Notes: generated by a model from the letters alone, not told the origin. A DNA stretch of 49,807 nucleotides from an uncultured Bacteroidales bacterium (GCA_902775975.1 CACYOC010000034.1:1-49807), one strand, 5' to 3'; counted from the first letter of the stretch, positions 15,176 to 25,169 are shown. Numbers and translations: made by a program.

Positions 15176-18100
15176 TTAGATTTTAGTTATTTGGATATTT
15201 AATTTAAAGTCGTCAAACTCAATAGTCTGTCCGCTGTTGGCTTCCAGCTTCAGGTCGTCTGCCAGCACCTGACGGGCGATATAGTCGCCAAAGGCCTCGA
15301 CAGCCTTGGTGGAAGCCTCGTTAGGCTCAATGCTGACGCGGATGTGGTCCGTGATTTCCAGTCCGCTCTTCTTACGGATGTTCTGAATGCGATTCACCAG
15401 TTCACGAGCCATACCTTCAGCGCGCAACTCGTCGGTCAGCGTGATGTCGAGGGCAACGGTAAGATTACCTTCGTTACCCACCAGCCAGCCAGGAATGTCC
15501 TCGCTGATGATTTCCACATCCTCTGCCAGAATCTCATAGCTGCCCAGCATCAGCTTGCCTTGAGCCTCCAGCTCGGCAATCTGCTCCTGCGTCATGGCAT
15601 CGACAGCGGCAGCCACGGCTTTCATGTCCTTGCCGAACTTCTTACCCATGGTGCGGAAGTTACACTTCACCTTCTTCACCAGGATGCCGGCACCCTCGAC
15701 GAACTTCACTTCCTTGACGTTCACCTCCTGCAGGAAAATCTGCTGGACGCTCTCGATGGCTTCGCGCTGAGCCTGGTCAACAGGAGGAATCATCAGCGTC
15801 TGCAGCGGCTGCTTCACCTTGATACTCTCCTTGCGGCGCAGGGCGAGCACGATGGTCGTGATGCGCTGAGCAACAGCCATACGACCCTCCAGTTCTCTGT
15901 CGATGGCAGAACCGTCGGCCACAGGGAACTTGTCTAAATGTACGCTGTCGAGCTGACCGCCGAGGTCTTTGTACAGCTGGTCGGCAAAGAACGGAGCGAA
16001 AGGTGCCAAGAGCTTGGCAACGGTCATCAGGCACTCGTAAAGCGTCTGGTAGGCTGCCAGCTTGTCATTGTCCATCTCCTTACCCCAGAAGCGCTTCTTG
16101 TTCAGACGGACATACCAGTTGGAGAGGTCTTCATCGACAAACTGATCGATGAGGCGTCCTGCACGCGTGGGGTCATAGCCGTTCATCTCCTGCTCTACAC
16201 CCTGAATCAACGAGTTCAGGCAAGAGAGTATCCAACGGTCGAACTCAGGACGCTCGCTGACAGGAATCTGCGGCGTCTGCGGGTCGAAGCCATCGACGTT
16301 GGCATACATGGCGAAGAGCGAGTATGTATTATATAAGGTGCCAAAGAACTTACGGCTAATTTCAGCCACGCCCTCTGGGTCGAACTTCAGGTTATCCCAA
16401 GGCTCTGAGTTGGTCATCATGTACAGGCGCACGGCATCGGAGCCATACTTGTCAATCATATCGAAGGGATTGACGACATTGCCCACATGCTTCGACATCT
16501 TGTTGCCCTTGGCGTCGAGTACCAGACCGGAAGAGATGACGTTCTTGAAGGCCACGCTGTCGAAAATCATCGTAGCGATGGCATGCAAGGTAAAGAACCA
16601 GCCACGGGTCTGGTCAACACCCTCATTGATGAAATCGCAGGGGAAAGCAATATGCTTGTCGATGAGATCGGCATTTTCGAAAGGATAGTGTATCTGAGCG
16701 TATGGCATAGAGCCGGAGTCGAACCACACGTCGATGAGGTCGCTCTCGCGCTTCATCTTCTTGCCAGAGGGCGAAACGAGGAAGATGTAATCGACATAGG
16801 GACGGTGCAGGTCGATCTTGTCGTAGTTCTCCTGCGACATGTCGCCAGGAACGAAACCCTGGTCTTTCAGCAGATTGCTCTGCATGACACCAGCCTTGAC
16901 GGCTTTCTCTATCTCGTTGTACAGTTCTTCTACGCTGCCAATACAGATTTCCTCACCATCCTCTGAACGCCAGATGGGCAGAGGTGTTCCCCAGAAGCGG
17001 CTACGGCTCAGGTTCCAGTCGTTCAGGTTGTCGAGCCAGTTGCCAAAGCGGCCTGTACCGGTGGACTCCGGTTGCCAGTTGATGGTCTTGTTCAGCTCCG
17101 ACATACGCTCCTTGCAAGCCGACGACTTGATAAACCAGCTATCCAGCGGATAGTACAACACGGGTTTGTCGGTACGCCAGCAGTGGGGATAGTTGTGGAC
17201 GTGCTTCTCAATCTTGAACACCTTGTTCTGAGCCTTCAGGTCCATGCAGATACTGATGTCCAGGGTCTCGTCCTTGTCGGTCAGTGTGTCGTCGTAGGCA
17301 TTCTTCACGTAGCGGCCTGCAAACTTATTCCACTCCTCCACGTTGACATAGTTCTTCACGAAATCGGGGTCGAGGTCCTCGATGACGAAATATTTTCCCT
17401 GCAGGTCAACGACGGGGCGCTCAGCACCGTTCTTGTCTATCAGCACGATAGGACAGATACCGGCTTTCTTGGCTACGAAGGCATCGTCAGCACCGAAGTT
17501 GGGAGCTATATGTACGATACCGGCACCGTCGTCCGTTGTCACGTAGTCGCCAGGAATCACCTTAAAGGCATCACCCATCGGTTTGATAGCGGGCATCAGC
17601 TGCTCATACTCCATACCGACGAGGTCAGTACCCTTGTAGCGAGCCACGATACGATAGGGAATCAGCTTCTCACCCCGTTCGTACTTAGGCAACTCACCGC
17701 CATCGGTGATAGCACCCTCGGCGGGCAGATAAGCATTCAGACGGGCCTCTGCCAAAACGATGGTGATGGGTTCGGCGGTATAGGGATTGTAGGTCTGGAC
17801 AGCTACATAGTCAATCTTCGGACCTACACACAGTGCGGAGTTCGCTGCCAACGTCCACGGCGTGGTCGTCCATGCCAGGAAATACGGTGTACCCCACTGA
17901 GCCATCTCAGGCTTCGGGTTCTTCATCTTGAACTGTGCCGTACATGTTGTATCTTTCACGTCACGATAGCAACCGGGCTGGTTCAGCTCATGACTTGAAA
18001 GACCCGTTCCTGCAGCAGGACTATACGGCTGAATGGTATAGCCTTTGTAGAGCAGTCCCTTCTTGTAGAACTGCTTCAGCAGCCACCACAAAGTCTCGAT

Positions 18101-18586
18101 ATACTTGTTGTCGTAGGTGATATAGGGGTTATCCAAATCCACGAAATAACCCATCTTCTCAGTCAACTCGCGCCACTCGGCCGTGTACATCATCACGTTC
18201 TCACGGCACTTCTTGTTATAGTCTTCCGTGGAGATGTAGCGCTCCGACTCCTTATTGTCAATGTCCGCCTTGGTGATGCCCAGTTCCTTCTCGACACCCA
18301 ATTCCACAGGCAGTCCGTGCGTATCCCAGCCGGCCTTGCGCTTCACTTGGAAGCCCTGCATGGTCTTGTAGCGGTTGAAAGTATCCTTGATGCTACGAGC
18401 CAATACGTGGTGAATGCCCGGGTGACCGTTGGCCGAGGGAGGACCCTCGAAGAAAACAAACTGCGGACAACCCTCTCGTTCCTCTACAGAACGCCAAAAC
18501 ACGTTCTTCTCCTTCCACATCTGCAGCACGTCATGATTCGTCTGCGTCAAGTTCAAGCCGTTATGTTCGGCAAATCTTTTACTCAT
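15176..18586 (-). CDS. ileS: Isoleucyl-tRNA synthetase (eukaryote-like type)
   Basis: A 1136-residue class I synthetase. The HIGH motif appears as GIHH at 53-56 (after FFEGPPSANGHP) and the KMSKS loop as KMSKH near 695-699. The length and the lack of a C-terminal zinc finger point to the IleS2 (eukaryote-like) subtype, which in other bacteria goes with lower sensitivity to mupirocin; that consequence is inference. It charges tRNA-Ile and edits valine. It heads an operon with dksA-like, lspA, DUF4296 and the small gene. The promoter is at 18627. Confidence 0.95.
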   Translation of the reverse strand: MSKRFAEHNGLNLTQTNHDVLQMWKEKNVFWRSVEEREGCPQFVFFEGPPSANGHPGIHHVLARSIKDTFNRYKTMQGFQVKRKAGWDTHGLPVELGVEKELGITKADIDNKESERYISTEDYNKKCRENVMMYTAEWRELTEKMGYFVDLDNPYITYDNKYIETLWWLLKQFYKKGLLYKGYTIQPYSPAAGTGLSSHELNQPGCYRDVKDTTCTAQFKMKNPKPEMAQWGTPYFLAWTTTPWTLAANSALCVGPKIDYVAVQTYNPYTAEPITIVLAEARLNAYLPAEGAITDGGELPKYERGEKLIPYRIVARYKGTDLVGMEYEQLMPAIKPMGDAFKVIPGDYVTTDDGAGIVHIAPNFGADDAFVAKKAGICPIVLIDKNGAERPVVDLQGKYFVIEDLDPDFVKNYVNVEEWNKFAGRYVKNAYDDTLTDKDETLDISICMDLKAQNKVFKIEKHVHNYPHCWRTDKPVLYYPLDSWFIKSSACKERMSELNKTINWQPESTGTGRFGNWLDNLNDWNLSRSRFWGTPLPIWRSEDGEEICIGSVEELYNEIEKAVKAGVMQSNLLKDQGFVPGDMSQENYDKIDLHRPYVDYIFLVSPSGKKMKRESDLIDVWFDSGSMPYAQIHYPFENADLIDKHIAFPCDFINEGVDQTRGWFFTLHAIATMIFDSVAFKNVISSGLVLDAKGNKMSKHVGNVVNPFDMIDKYGSDAVRLYMMTNSEPWDNLKFDPEGVAEISRKFFGTLYNTYSLFAMYANVDGFDPQTPQIPVSERPEFDRWILSCLNSLIQGVEQEMNGYDPTRAGRLIDQFVDEDLSNWYVRLNKKRFWGKEMDNDKLAAYQTLYECLMTVAKLLAPFAPFFADQLYKDLGGQLDSVHLDKFPVADGSAIDRELEGRMAVAQRITTIVLALRRKESIKVKQPLQTLMIPPVDQAQREAIESVQQIFLQEVNVKEVKFVEGAGILVKKVKCNFRTMGKKFGKDMKAVAAAVDAMTQEQIAELEAQGKLMLGSYEILAEDVEIISEDIPGWLVGNEGNLTVALDITLTDELRAEGMARELVNRIQNIRKKSGLEITDHIRVSIEPNEASTKAVEAFGDYIARQVLADDLKLEANSGQTIEFDDFKLNIQITKI

Positions 18587-18626
18587 ATATTTTCTATTAC
18601 GATATAATTACCTTATTTAAGACGTG

Positions 18627-18658
18627 CAAAGGTAATCATTTTTTTTGAAACCGCCAAA
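18627..18658 (-). promoter_or_regulatory. Promoter of the ileS operon
   Basis: TACCTTTG (18627-18634) and TTTG (18655-18658) on the minus strand, spacer 20. It lies 41 bases before the ileS start, in the gap after tilS. Confidence 0.8.
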
Positions 18659-18678
18659 TTTCAAAGGTGCGTAAATTG

Positions 18679-20001
18679 TTAAAATGCGCAAAGCGTCACC
18701 TCTACCACTTCGCGAGTTGCTTCCGAAACGGCTACACGCTGGTCGGTACGAAGTCCTGCCACCCAGACAATAACTCCCTGAGCATCAACGACTACCAACT
18801 GTCTGCGTTTCCCGAAAACGTTCATTTTCCTATCGGTCATCAGGTCGCTCAACAACTTACGTCCTTTCATGCCAAAAGGTATCATCCAGTCGCCATTTTC
18901 CACCCTGCGAACCACCAAGGGAAACTTCACCTTCTGTGCGTCTATCGTTGCCGTTTCCGATGATTTCGACACGTAGGCAGGCACTCTCCGCACTGAAATC
19001 TTCGTATGCTCGTCCAGAACGTACGTTCCCTCTTCCGGTACCTTTACAGGTTTCATGGGCTCGCCAGTCGGTTCCACCAACAGGCGATAGCGGTCTTTCA
19101 AGACGTCAAAACCCGTCGAAGAACTAAAGACCCTACCCGTCGCAGCGTCTAAAATCTGGTGCGCCTGACTTCCGTTGAAACCGTAGTGTTTTAGCCATTC
19201 GAAGACTATATATTCTCTTGAAACGCCTTCATCTAACGTATTGAGAATAAGTTCACTACTATCTTTATAGCGTTCCGTTACAGAGTCTAACAAAGCTTGG
19301 GCAGCCGACAGATTCTCGGTGGTTCTGATAATATTCTCCTTAACAGCTGGATTCAGTTCGGCCAGCAAGGGCAACACCTGCAGACGAAGACGGTTGCGCA
19401 AGACGTCAGCCTCTAAATTAGTGCTATCGGTCACGTAGTTCTGATTTCTTTTGGCTAAGAACTCCTCGACTTCCGCCCGTGAAACACCTAACAGCGGACG
19501 CAGAACCATGAGTTTTCCTCCCTCACCGCCATAATCCTCCAGTTCACTTCTCGGCAGGATGCCCGTCAAACCGCGCAAGCCTGTGCCTCGTAGCAGATTC
19601 ATCAGTACCGTTTCAACAGAGTCATCGCGATGATGAGCCACACAGACGGCAGCAGCCTTCACATCGCGGCAAAGTTGCCCGAACCAACGATAGCGCAATT
19701 CACGAGCTGCCATCTCAATGCTCACCTGGTGCAGCGCAGCATATTCGTGAGTATCGAAATGTGCCAAATGCAACGGAATATCCAGTCGCTCGCACAACGC
19801 CTGGCAGAACGCTTCATCCCTGTCGGACTCCTCGCCTCGTAAGTGGAAATTGCAGTGGGCAGCGTGGATGCGATAGCCTGCTTCCTGCATCCATAACAGC
19901 AAGGCAACACTATCTGCACCACCACTTAATGCTACAAGATATAAGTCGTTAGTATTAAGTAGATTATGTTTCTTTGTGTATGTATCTACTTTACTCCACA
20001 T
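18679..20001 (-). CDS. tilS: tRNA(Ile)-lysidine synthase
   Basis: A 440-residue N-type ATP pyrophosphatase with the PP-loop SGGADS at 26-31, then HLRGEESDRDEAF and HHRDDSVETVLMNLLRGTGL, the TilS signature. It converts cytidine 34 of tRNA-Ile(CAU) to lysidine so that it reads AUA. The C-terminal substrate-binding domain (WMIPFGMKGRKLLSDLM) is complete. It overlaps rlmI by 11 bases. Its position just before ileS puts two isoleucine-decoding functions side by side. Confidence 0.93.
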   Translation of the reverse strand: MWSKVDTYTKKHNLLNTNDLYLVALSGGADSVALLLWMQEAGYRIHAAHCNFHLRGEESDRDEAFCQALCERLDIPLHLAHFDTHEYAALHQVSIEMAARELRYRWFGQLCRDVKAAAVCVAHHRDDSVETVLMNLLRGTGLRGLTGILPRSELEDYGGEGGKLMVLRPLLGVSRAEVEEFLAKRNQNYVTDSTNLEADVLRNRLRLQVLPLLAELNPAVKENIIRTTENLSAAQALLDSVTERYKDSSELILNTLDEGVSREYIVFEWLKHYGFNGSQAHQILDAATGRVFSSSTGFDVLKDRYRLLVEPTGEPMKPVKVPEEGTYVLDEHTKISVRRVPAYVSKSSETATIDAQKVKFPLVVRRVENGDWMIPFGMKGRKLLSDLMTDRKMNVFGKRRQLVVVDAQGVIVWVAGLRTDQRVAVSEATREVVEVTLCAF

Positions 20002-21187
20002 AGAGCACCAGACCCTTCAGGTATTCACCTTCCGGATGATAGATGTTAATGGGATGGTCGGCAGGCTGGTGCAGCTGATGCAGGATACGCACCTTACGCT
20101 TTGCCAGTGCTGCTGCCGTGAATACAGCATTGCGGAAGTGGTCTTTCGTCACCACCTGAGAACAAGAGAATGTAAAGAGGATGCCGCCGCTCTCAATCTT
20201 CTCGAAAGCCTTCTGGTTCAGACGGGTATAGCCTTTCAGCGCATTGTGCAAGGCACCACGGTGCTTGGCAAAGGCCGGTGGATCGAGAATGATAAGGTTA
20301 TAGGTCAAGGCAGAACTTTGCCCCACACTCTCCAGATACTTGAAGGCATCTTCGCAGAAGGCCTGGTGGCGGGCATCGCCCGGGAAGTTCAGCTCCACAT
20401 TCTCCTTTGTCAGTTCGATGGCTTTTGCCGAGCTATCGACGGAATGTACCAGCTCAGCACCTCCGCGCATGGCATAGAAAGAGAAGCCTCCCGTATAGCA
20501 GAACATATTCAGCACGCGCTTTCCGTGGGCATAGTGCTCCAGCAGCGAACGGTTTTCACGCTGATCGACGAAGAAACCGGTTTTTTGTCCTCTCAGCCAA
20601 TCGACCCTGAACTTCAAGCCATTCTCCGTAGCAATATTGTCCTCGCTGCCGCCCACTAAGAATCCGCTCATATCGTCAGCCGTCATGAAGGGAAGCGTCG
20701 TCTCACTCTTATAGTAGATATTCGCAATGCGCGAGCCCATGACATCAGCTAACGCCTTGGCTATCTGCTTGCGACAGAGGTGCATACCGATGGAATGAGC
20801 CTGCATGACGGCAGTCTTGCCATAGACATCAACGATAAGACCTGGCAGATGATCGCCTTCACCATGCACCAAGCGGTAGGTATTGTTCTGCTGATTATCG
20901 GCAATGCCGATGTCCAGGCGCATCTGCAAGGCTGAGCGGAAGCGCGATGACCAGAAGTCATCATCAATCAGCACGTCAGAGAAGGTCAACACACGAACGG
21001 CTATCGAACCTTGCTGATAGTGTCCTACTGCGATAAAATCGCCCGAAAACGTCACTACTCGCACCACATCACCCTCTTCTATCCCCTCGTCCATCGACTG
21101 GATAGCACCGGAGAACACCCAGGGGTGGAATCTGCGAAGACTCTCGTCCTTGCCTTTGCGTAGGCGTATCTGCTTATAATTATTCAT
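19991..21187 (-). CDS. rlmI: 23S rRNA m5C1962 methyltransferase
   Basis: A 398-residue protein of the RlmI family: N-terminal PUA domain (RKGKDESLRRFHPWVFSGAI), middle EEHEA-type domain and a Rossmann methyltransferase domain with VLNMFCYTGGFSFYAMRGGA (SAM motif I), LDPPAFAK (motif IV) and FSCSQVV bearing the catalytic cysteine. It modifies C1962 of 23S rRNA. It follows the exonuclease gene by 11 bases, so the three genes to tilS form one transcript. Confidence 0.9.
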   Translation of the reverse strand: MNNYKQIRLRKGKDESLRRFHPWVFSGAIQSMDEGIEEGDVVRVVTFSGDFIAVGHYQQGSIAVRVLTFSDVLIDDDFWSSRFRSALQMRLDIGIADNQQNNTYRLVHGEGDHLPGLIVDVYGKTAVMQAHSIGMHLCRKQIAKALADVMGSRIANIYYKSETTLPFMTADDMSGFLVGGSEDNIATENGLKFRVDWLRGQKTGFFVDQRENRSLLEHYAHGKRVLNMFCYTGGFSFYAMRGGAELVHSVDSSAKAIELTKENVELNFPGDARHQAFCEDAFKYLESVGQSSALTYNLIILDPPAFAKHRGALHNALKGYTRLNQKAFEKIESGGILFTFSCSQVVTKDHFRNAVFTAAALAKRKVRILHQLHQPADHPINIYHPEGEYLKGLVLYVE

Positions 21188-21198
21188 CTGTATGTACC

Positions 21199-21837
21199 TT
21201 AAATGGCTATTTTCTCTTCTCTCTCCTGCTCTACCAACGTAAAGTCACCCATCTGTTCCAAGCGCATCAGCTCCTCGTAGAGCATGATGCAAGCCCAGGC
21301 ATCCGTAGCAGCATACAGTTTCTGCTTATCGGTCAGCACGTCAGCTTCCCAGTTGGTCAGCTGCTGCCGTTTGGAGATACGCTGTCCGAAGAAGTTGGCA
21401 TAGAGCTTCTGCAGACTCATATCTTCCACGCCGACTTCCTTTACGTGGTCTTGCAAATCGACAAAACGTCCTGCCTTAAAGTCGCCCAGGCGCTGCAACT
21501 GGTGCAGGTCATCGTTCAGCGAGAGCCCTATCTTGGGAACGGTCACGTCTTCCAGGAAGCGCTTGACGGAGGGCGACAGGCGCAACTGGTTCAGACGGAA
21601 CAGGAAGCAGACCTCATGACTGGAGACCTGTAACAATGCCACTTGATGCATCGGACCTTTCCGGAACGTGGGGCGCGTCTCGGTATCGATACCCAAAATG
21701 GGCTGCGACAAGAGGTAATCAACGGCCTTCCTTGCCTCGGACTCCGTAAAAACCACCTCTATGCGCCCTTCAAAGTGAACGCCAGGAAGGGTGCTAATGA
21801 GCGCTTTGTCGTATTTCTGATAGATTATTTTCTTCAT
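21199..21837 (-). CDS. 3'-5' exonuclease (RNase D/WRN-like DEDDy)
   Basis: From ATG 21837 (MKKIIYQKYD) the protein has about 212 residues. It has the DEDDy exonuclease motifs: GIDTETRP (Exo I), GLSLNDDLHQLQRL (Exo II) and YAATDAWA (Exo III with tyrosine). Similar stand-alone domains occur throughout Bacteroidetes, with DNA or RNA substrates not fixed. The longer frame starts with TTG 21849, which overlaps the -7 box and is unlikely. Confidence 0.85.
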   Translation of the reverse strand: MKKIIYQKYDKALISTLPGVHFEGRIEVVFTESEARKAVDYLLSQPILGIDTETRPTFRKGPMHQVALLQVSSHEVCFLFRLNQLRLSPSVKRFLEDVTVPKIGLSLNDDLHQLQRLGDFKAGRFVDLQDHVKEVGVEDMSLQKLYANFFGQRISKRQQLTNWEADVLTDKQKLYAATDAWACIMLYEELMRLEQMGDFTLVEQEREEKIAI

Positions 21838-21846
21838 TTCGGTTTG

Positions 21847-21854
21847 CAAAGGTA
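21847..21854 (-). promoter_or_regulatory. -7 element (TACCTTTG) of the exonuclease-rlmI-tilS operon
   Basis: A minus-strand -7 box ending 9 bases before ATG 21837. It forms one side of a divergent block with the ftsK promoter that is repeated upstream of leuB. Confidence 0.65.
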
Positions 21855-21881
21855 CGAATTAAAATTGATAATTTCGATGGG

Positions 21882-21953
21882 CAATTGATAATTATTCAAA
21901 AAAAACTGCTCATTGTTGATGAAATCTAAGAAATTCTTAGTAATTTTGCACGT
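21882..21953 (+). repeat. Divergent promoter block, copy 1 (ftsK side)
   Basis: The segment contains the word CAATTGATAATTATTC plus eight A's (from 21882) and, at 21918-21953, a 36-bp stretch with the odd palindrome CTAAGAAATTCTTAG (21926-21940) right against the -7 box TAATTTTG (21941-21948). The same block, inverted and with few changes, lies at 29051-29157 before leuB. Confidence 0.85.
21941..21948 (+). promoter_or_regulatory. -7 element (TAATTTTG) of ftsK
   Basis: A plus-strand -7 box about 40 bases before ATG 21988, preceded directly by the CTAAGAA-A-TTCTTAG palindrome, which fills the spacer and may be an operator. Confidence 0.65.
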
Positions 21954-21987
21954 TATTTATTATTAAGCACCAACAACCAATTACAAA

Positions 21988-24468
21988 ATGGCGAAGAAAA
22001 AGACCACCAAGACAACTGACAGCCCTGCTTCCTCCTTCAAGGAAGCCATCGGCTTGGACAAGATATTCAACAACGAGCGTATCAATTTCGTGATAGGCTT
22101 TTTCCTTTTGATCGTGGCAGTCTATCTGACATGGGCCTTCGTATCCTATCTGGTAACCGGTGAAGCCGACCAGAGTCTCATCGAGTTCCCGCGCGACGGA
22201 GAGCTGATGAACGAGAAGCGCGAGTTCCAGAACTCTTGCGGTTCGCTGGGTGCTTATACGGCGTGGTTCTTTATCAAGCGCTGCTTCGGACTGGCAGCCT
22301 TCATCATTCCCATCTATGTCTTCATGGTGTCTATCAACATGATGCGCGCCTACAAGGTGAAGCTGCTGAAATGGTTCATGTCGCTGACCATCCTCATGAT
22401 CTGGGCCAGTGTGACGATGGCAAAATTCCTCGTTCCGTTCTTCGAGAACGCTTGCTATAACCCTGGCGGCGACCACGGACTGGCTATCTGTCAGATGATA
22501 GAGGGACTGATTGGCGTGCCTGGACTGGCAGCCCTGTTAGGACTCATCGCCATTGGTTTCCTGACATACCTCAGCATGGAGACGGTCATCATTATCCGCA
22601 AGTTCTTCAATCCGCTGCACTACCTGAAGAAGATTCCCATGACTATCAGTGTAGGTCATGGCGACTCCGAGCAAGAGAACGGCAGCGGCGACAAGATAAA
22701 CACCTTGGAAGACCCTGAAGTCTTTGACGACCCGCAGTCGGAAGTCGTTGAATTCGACGATTTCAAGCAGCCTGAGGACAAAAAGACACCCGTGGATGAT
22801 GACATGGCGAATGATAACGTCAAGAAACCGGTCTCCATGTCCCCACTGGACCAAGACACCGATGCTGACGACATAGACATGGAGATAGAGGAAGCGCAGG
22901 AGGAAGAATCGGCAACGGGCAAGAACCTCGCCAACTATGGCGACATCTCCACACCCTACGACCCCAAGCGCGACTTGGAGAACTACCACTATCCCACCCT
23001 CGACTTGTTGCAGAAATACGAAAGCGACGGCAAGCCGTTCATCGACATGCAGGAGCAGAACACCAACAAGAACCGTATTGTTGATGTGCTACGCAACTTC
23101 GGCGTGGAAATCAGCAGCATCAAGGCTACCGTCGGTCCTACCATTACACTTTACGAAATCACCCCTGCGCCAGGTGTCCGCATCTCCAAGATTCGCAATC
23201 TGGAAGATGACATTGCCCTGTCGCTCTCTGCCTTAGGTATCCGTATCATTGCTCCTATTCCCGGCAAGGGCACCATTGGTATTGAGGTTCCCAATGCCAA
23301 GCCCACAACCGTATCGATGGAGAGCATCCTGAACTCAAAGAAATTCCAGGAATCAACGATGGAGCTGCCTTGCGCCATCGGTAAGACCATCACCAACGAG
23401 GTCTTTATGTTCGACTTGGCAAAGGCTCCCCACCTGCTCGTTGCCGGTGCTACCGGTCAAGGTAAATCGGTTGGTCTGAACGCCATCATCACCTCTTTAT
23501 TATATAAGAAGCATCCGGCAGAACTGAAAATCGTGCTCGTCGATCCCAAGAAGGTGGAGTTCAGCGTCTATTCGTCCATCGAGAAGCACTTCTTAGCAAA
23601 AGTTCCCGATGACGGCGAAGAGCCTATCATCACGGACGTCACGAAGGTCATCCGTACCCTCAACTCACTCTGTAAGGAGATGGACATGCGCTACGACTTG
23701 CTGAAGATTGCACAGGCTCGCAACATCAAGGAATACAATAAGAAGTTCATCAGCCGCCAGCTCAATCCTGAACACGGCCATCGCTTCATGCCTTATATCG
23801 TCGTGGTGATCGATGAGTTCGGTGACCTGATTATGACTGCCGGCAAGGAGGTGGAGCTGCCTATCGCCCGTATTGCCCAGCTGGCACGTGCCGTGGGTAT
23901 TCACATGATCATTGCCACGCAGCGTCCTACTACGAACATCATTACGGGTACCATCAAGGCGAACTTCCCAAGCCGTATTGCTTTCCGTGTGGGCGCTATG
24001 ATTGACTCCCGCACCATCCTAGACCGCCCGGGAGCCCAGCAACTCATCGGTCGTGGTGACATGCTTTATCTCAACGGCGGCGAACCCGTTCGTGTGCAGT
24101 GTGCTTTTGTCGATACGCCCGAGGTGGAGCGCATCAACCAGTTCATTGCCCAGCAACAGGGCTACTCGTCGGCCTTCGAATTGCCGGAGCCTGACACCGA
24201 CGAAGGAGAAGGCGGCGAGAGCCGTGATGTCGATATGCAGCATCTTGACCCGATGTTCGAGGATGCTGCCCGTCTCATTGTCCGTGAGCAGAGCGGTTCC
24301 ACATCGCTCATCCAGCGTAAGTTTGCCATTGGCTACAACCGTGCCGGTCGCCTGATGGACCAGTTGGAGAAGGCAGGCATCGTCGGCGCAGCTCACGGTT
24401 CGAAACCTCGCGAAGTACTCATCATGGACGAAATGTCCTTAGAAAACCTTTTGTCACAATGGAAATAA
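21988..24468 (+). CDS. ftsK: DNA translocase FtsK
   Basis: An 826-residue protein with four to five N-terminal membrane helices (about 28-200), an acidic linker (about 230-310) and the motor: Walker A GATGQGKSVGL near 487 and Walker B VVIDEFGDLIM, then RPTTNIITGTIKANFPSRIA. The C-terminal gamma winged helix (about 755-820, QRKFAIGYNRAGRLMDQLE) recognises polar KOPS-type sites. It pumps chromosome ends to the septum for XerCD dimer resolution. The lolA-like gene overlaps its end by 10 bases. Confidence 0.95.
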   Translation: MAKKKTTKTTDSPASSFKEAIGLDKIFNNERINFVIGFFLLIVAVYLTWAFVSYLVTGEADQSLIEFPRDGELMNEKREFQNSCGSLGAYTAWFFIKRCFGLAAFIIPIYVFMVSINMMRAYKVKLLKWFMSLTILMIWASVTMAKFLVPFFENACYNPGGDHGLAICQMIEGLIGVPGLAALLGLIAIGFLTYLSMETVIIIRKFFNPLHYLKKIPMTISVGHGDSEQENGSGDKINTLEDPEVFDDPQSEVVEFDDFKQPEDKKTPVDDDMANDNVKKPVSMSPLDQDTDADDIDMEIEEAQEEESATGKNLANYGDISTPYDPKRDLENYHYPTLDLLQKYESDGKPFIDMQEQNTNKNRIVDVLRNFGVEISSIKATVGPTITLYEITPAPGVRISKIRNLEDDIALSLSALGIRIIAPIPGKGTIGIEVPNAKPTTVSMESILNSKKFQESTMELPCAIGKTITNEVFMFDLAKAPHLLVAGATGQGKSVGLNAIITSLLYKKHPAELKIVLVDPKKVEFSVYSSIEKHFLAKVPDDGEEPIITDVTKVIRTLNSLCKEMDMRYDLLKIAQARNIKEYNKKFISRQLNPEHGHRFMPYIVVVIDEFGDLIMTAGKEVELPIARIAQLARAVGIHMIIATQRPTTNIITGTIKANFPSRIAFRVGAMIDSRTILDRPGAQQLIGRGDMLYLNGGEPVRVQCAFVDTPEVERINQFIAQQQGYSSAFELPEPDTDEGEGGESRDVDMQHLDPMFEDAARLIVREQSGSTSLIQRKFAIGYNRAGRLMDQLEKAGIVGAAHGSKPREVLIMDEMSLENLLSQWK

Positions 24469-25127
24469 TGAATAATAATGCCCTGCGGTTCACCCGCAGT
24501 GGTTTCCCTACCCTTTGTTCCCTGCGGTTCACCCGCAGGGTTGTCTCCGTCCTTTTGTTGGCGCTGCTCGCGCAGACCTCGTTTGCCCTCACCGCCCGCC
24601 AAGTGCTTGAAAAGACCGCTGCCGTCGTTTCGGCCAAGTCTGGCGTACAGGCCTTGTTTACCATCCAGGGACAACAGATGAACACCAGCGGCACGCTGGC
24701 TGTCAAGGGTCGCAAGCTCCACGCCACCACCCCTCAAGCCACCATCTGGTTTGACGGCAAGACGCAATGGACCTACGTCAAGAAGAACGACGAGGTGAAC
24801 GTGGCCAATCCCACCGAGGCAGAGCTGGCACGCATCAACCCCTATAACTTCATCAACCTCTACAAGGAGGGCTATGCCTACACGATGACGAAGAAGGGCG
24901 CCAACTACGAGGTGCATCTGACGGCCACGGACAGGAAGCGCGGCATTCAGGAGATGTATGTCGTCGTCAACCAGAAAACCTTCGTGCCTTCGCAAATCCG
25001 CATGAAGCGTCAGAATGGCTGGACGTCCATCTCCATTACCAACTTCAAGCAGGCGAACCTGTCTGACGCCACCTTCCGCTTCAATCCCAAGGACTACCCC
25101 GATGCTGAAGTCATCGACCTCCGTTAA
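24459..25127 (+). CDS. LolA-like outer-membrane lipoprotein chaperone
   Basis: A 222-residue exported protein. After an odd, basic N-terminus comes a signal core (VVSVLLLALLAQTSFA) and then a LolA/LolB-type beta-sandwich: KSGVQALFTIQGQQ, IWFDGKTQWTYVKKN and VPSQIRMKRQNGW. Such proteins ferry lipoproteins across the periplasm. Two copies of a 19-bp hairpin repeat (24481, 24520) lie within the start region and encode LRFTR twice, so the present signal sequence has been lengthened by repeat insertion. ATG 24459 overlaps the ftsK stop (translational coupling). Confidence 0.8.
   Translation: MEIMNNNALRFTRSGFPTLCSLRFTRRVVSVLLLALLAQTSFALTARQVLEKTAAVVSAKSGVQALFTIQGQQMNTSGTLAVKGRKLHATTPQATIWFDGKTQWTYVKKNDEVNVANPTEAELARINPYNFINLYKEGYAYTMTKKGANYEVHLTATDRKRGIQEMYVVVNQKTFVPSQIRMKRQNGWTSISITNFKQANLSDATFRFNPKDYPDAEVIDLR
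24481..24538 (+). repeat. Two 19-bp hairpin repeats in the lolA-like start region
   Basis: CCCTGCGGTTCACCCGCAG at 24481-24499 and 24520-24538, spaced 39 bp (13 codons, in frame). Each forms a CTGCGG/CCGCAG hairpin. A degenerate third copy lies at about 25137-25157 between this gene and the next. Confidence 0.85.
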
Positions 25128-25169
25128 CGCCTTTACTGCCCTCTGCAGTTCAGCCGCCGAGAAAACGTC

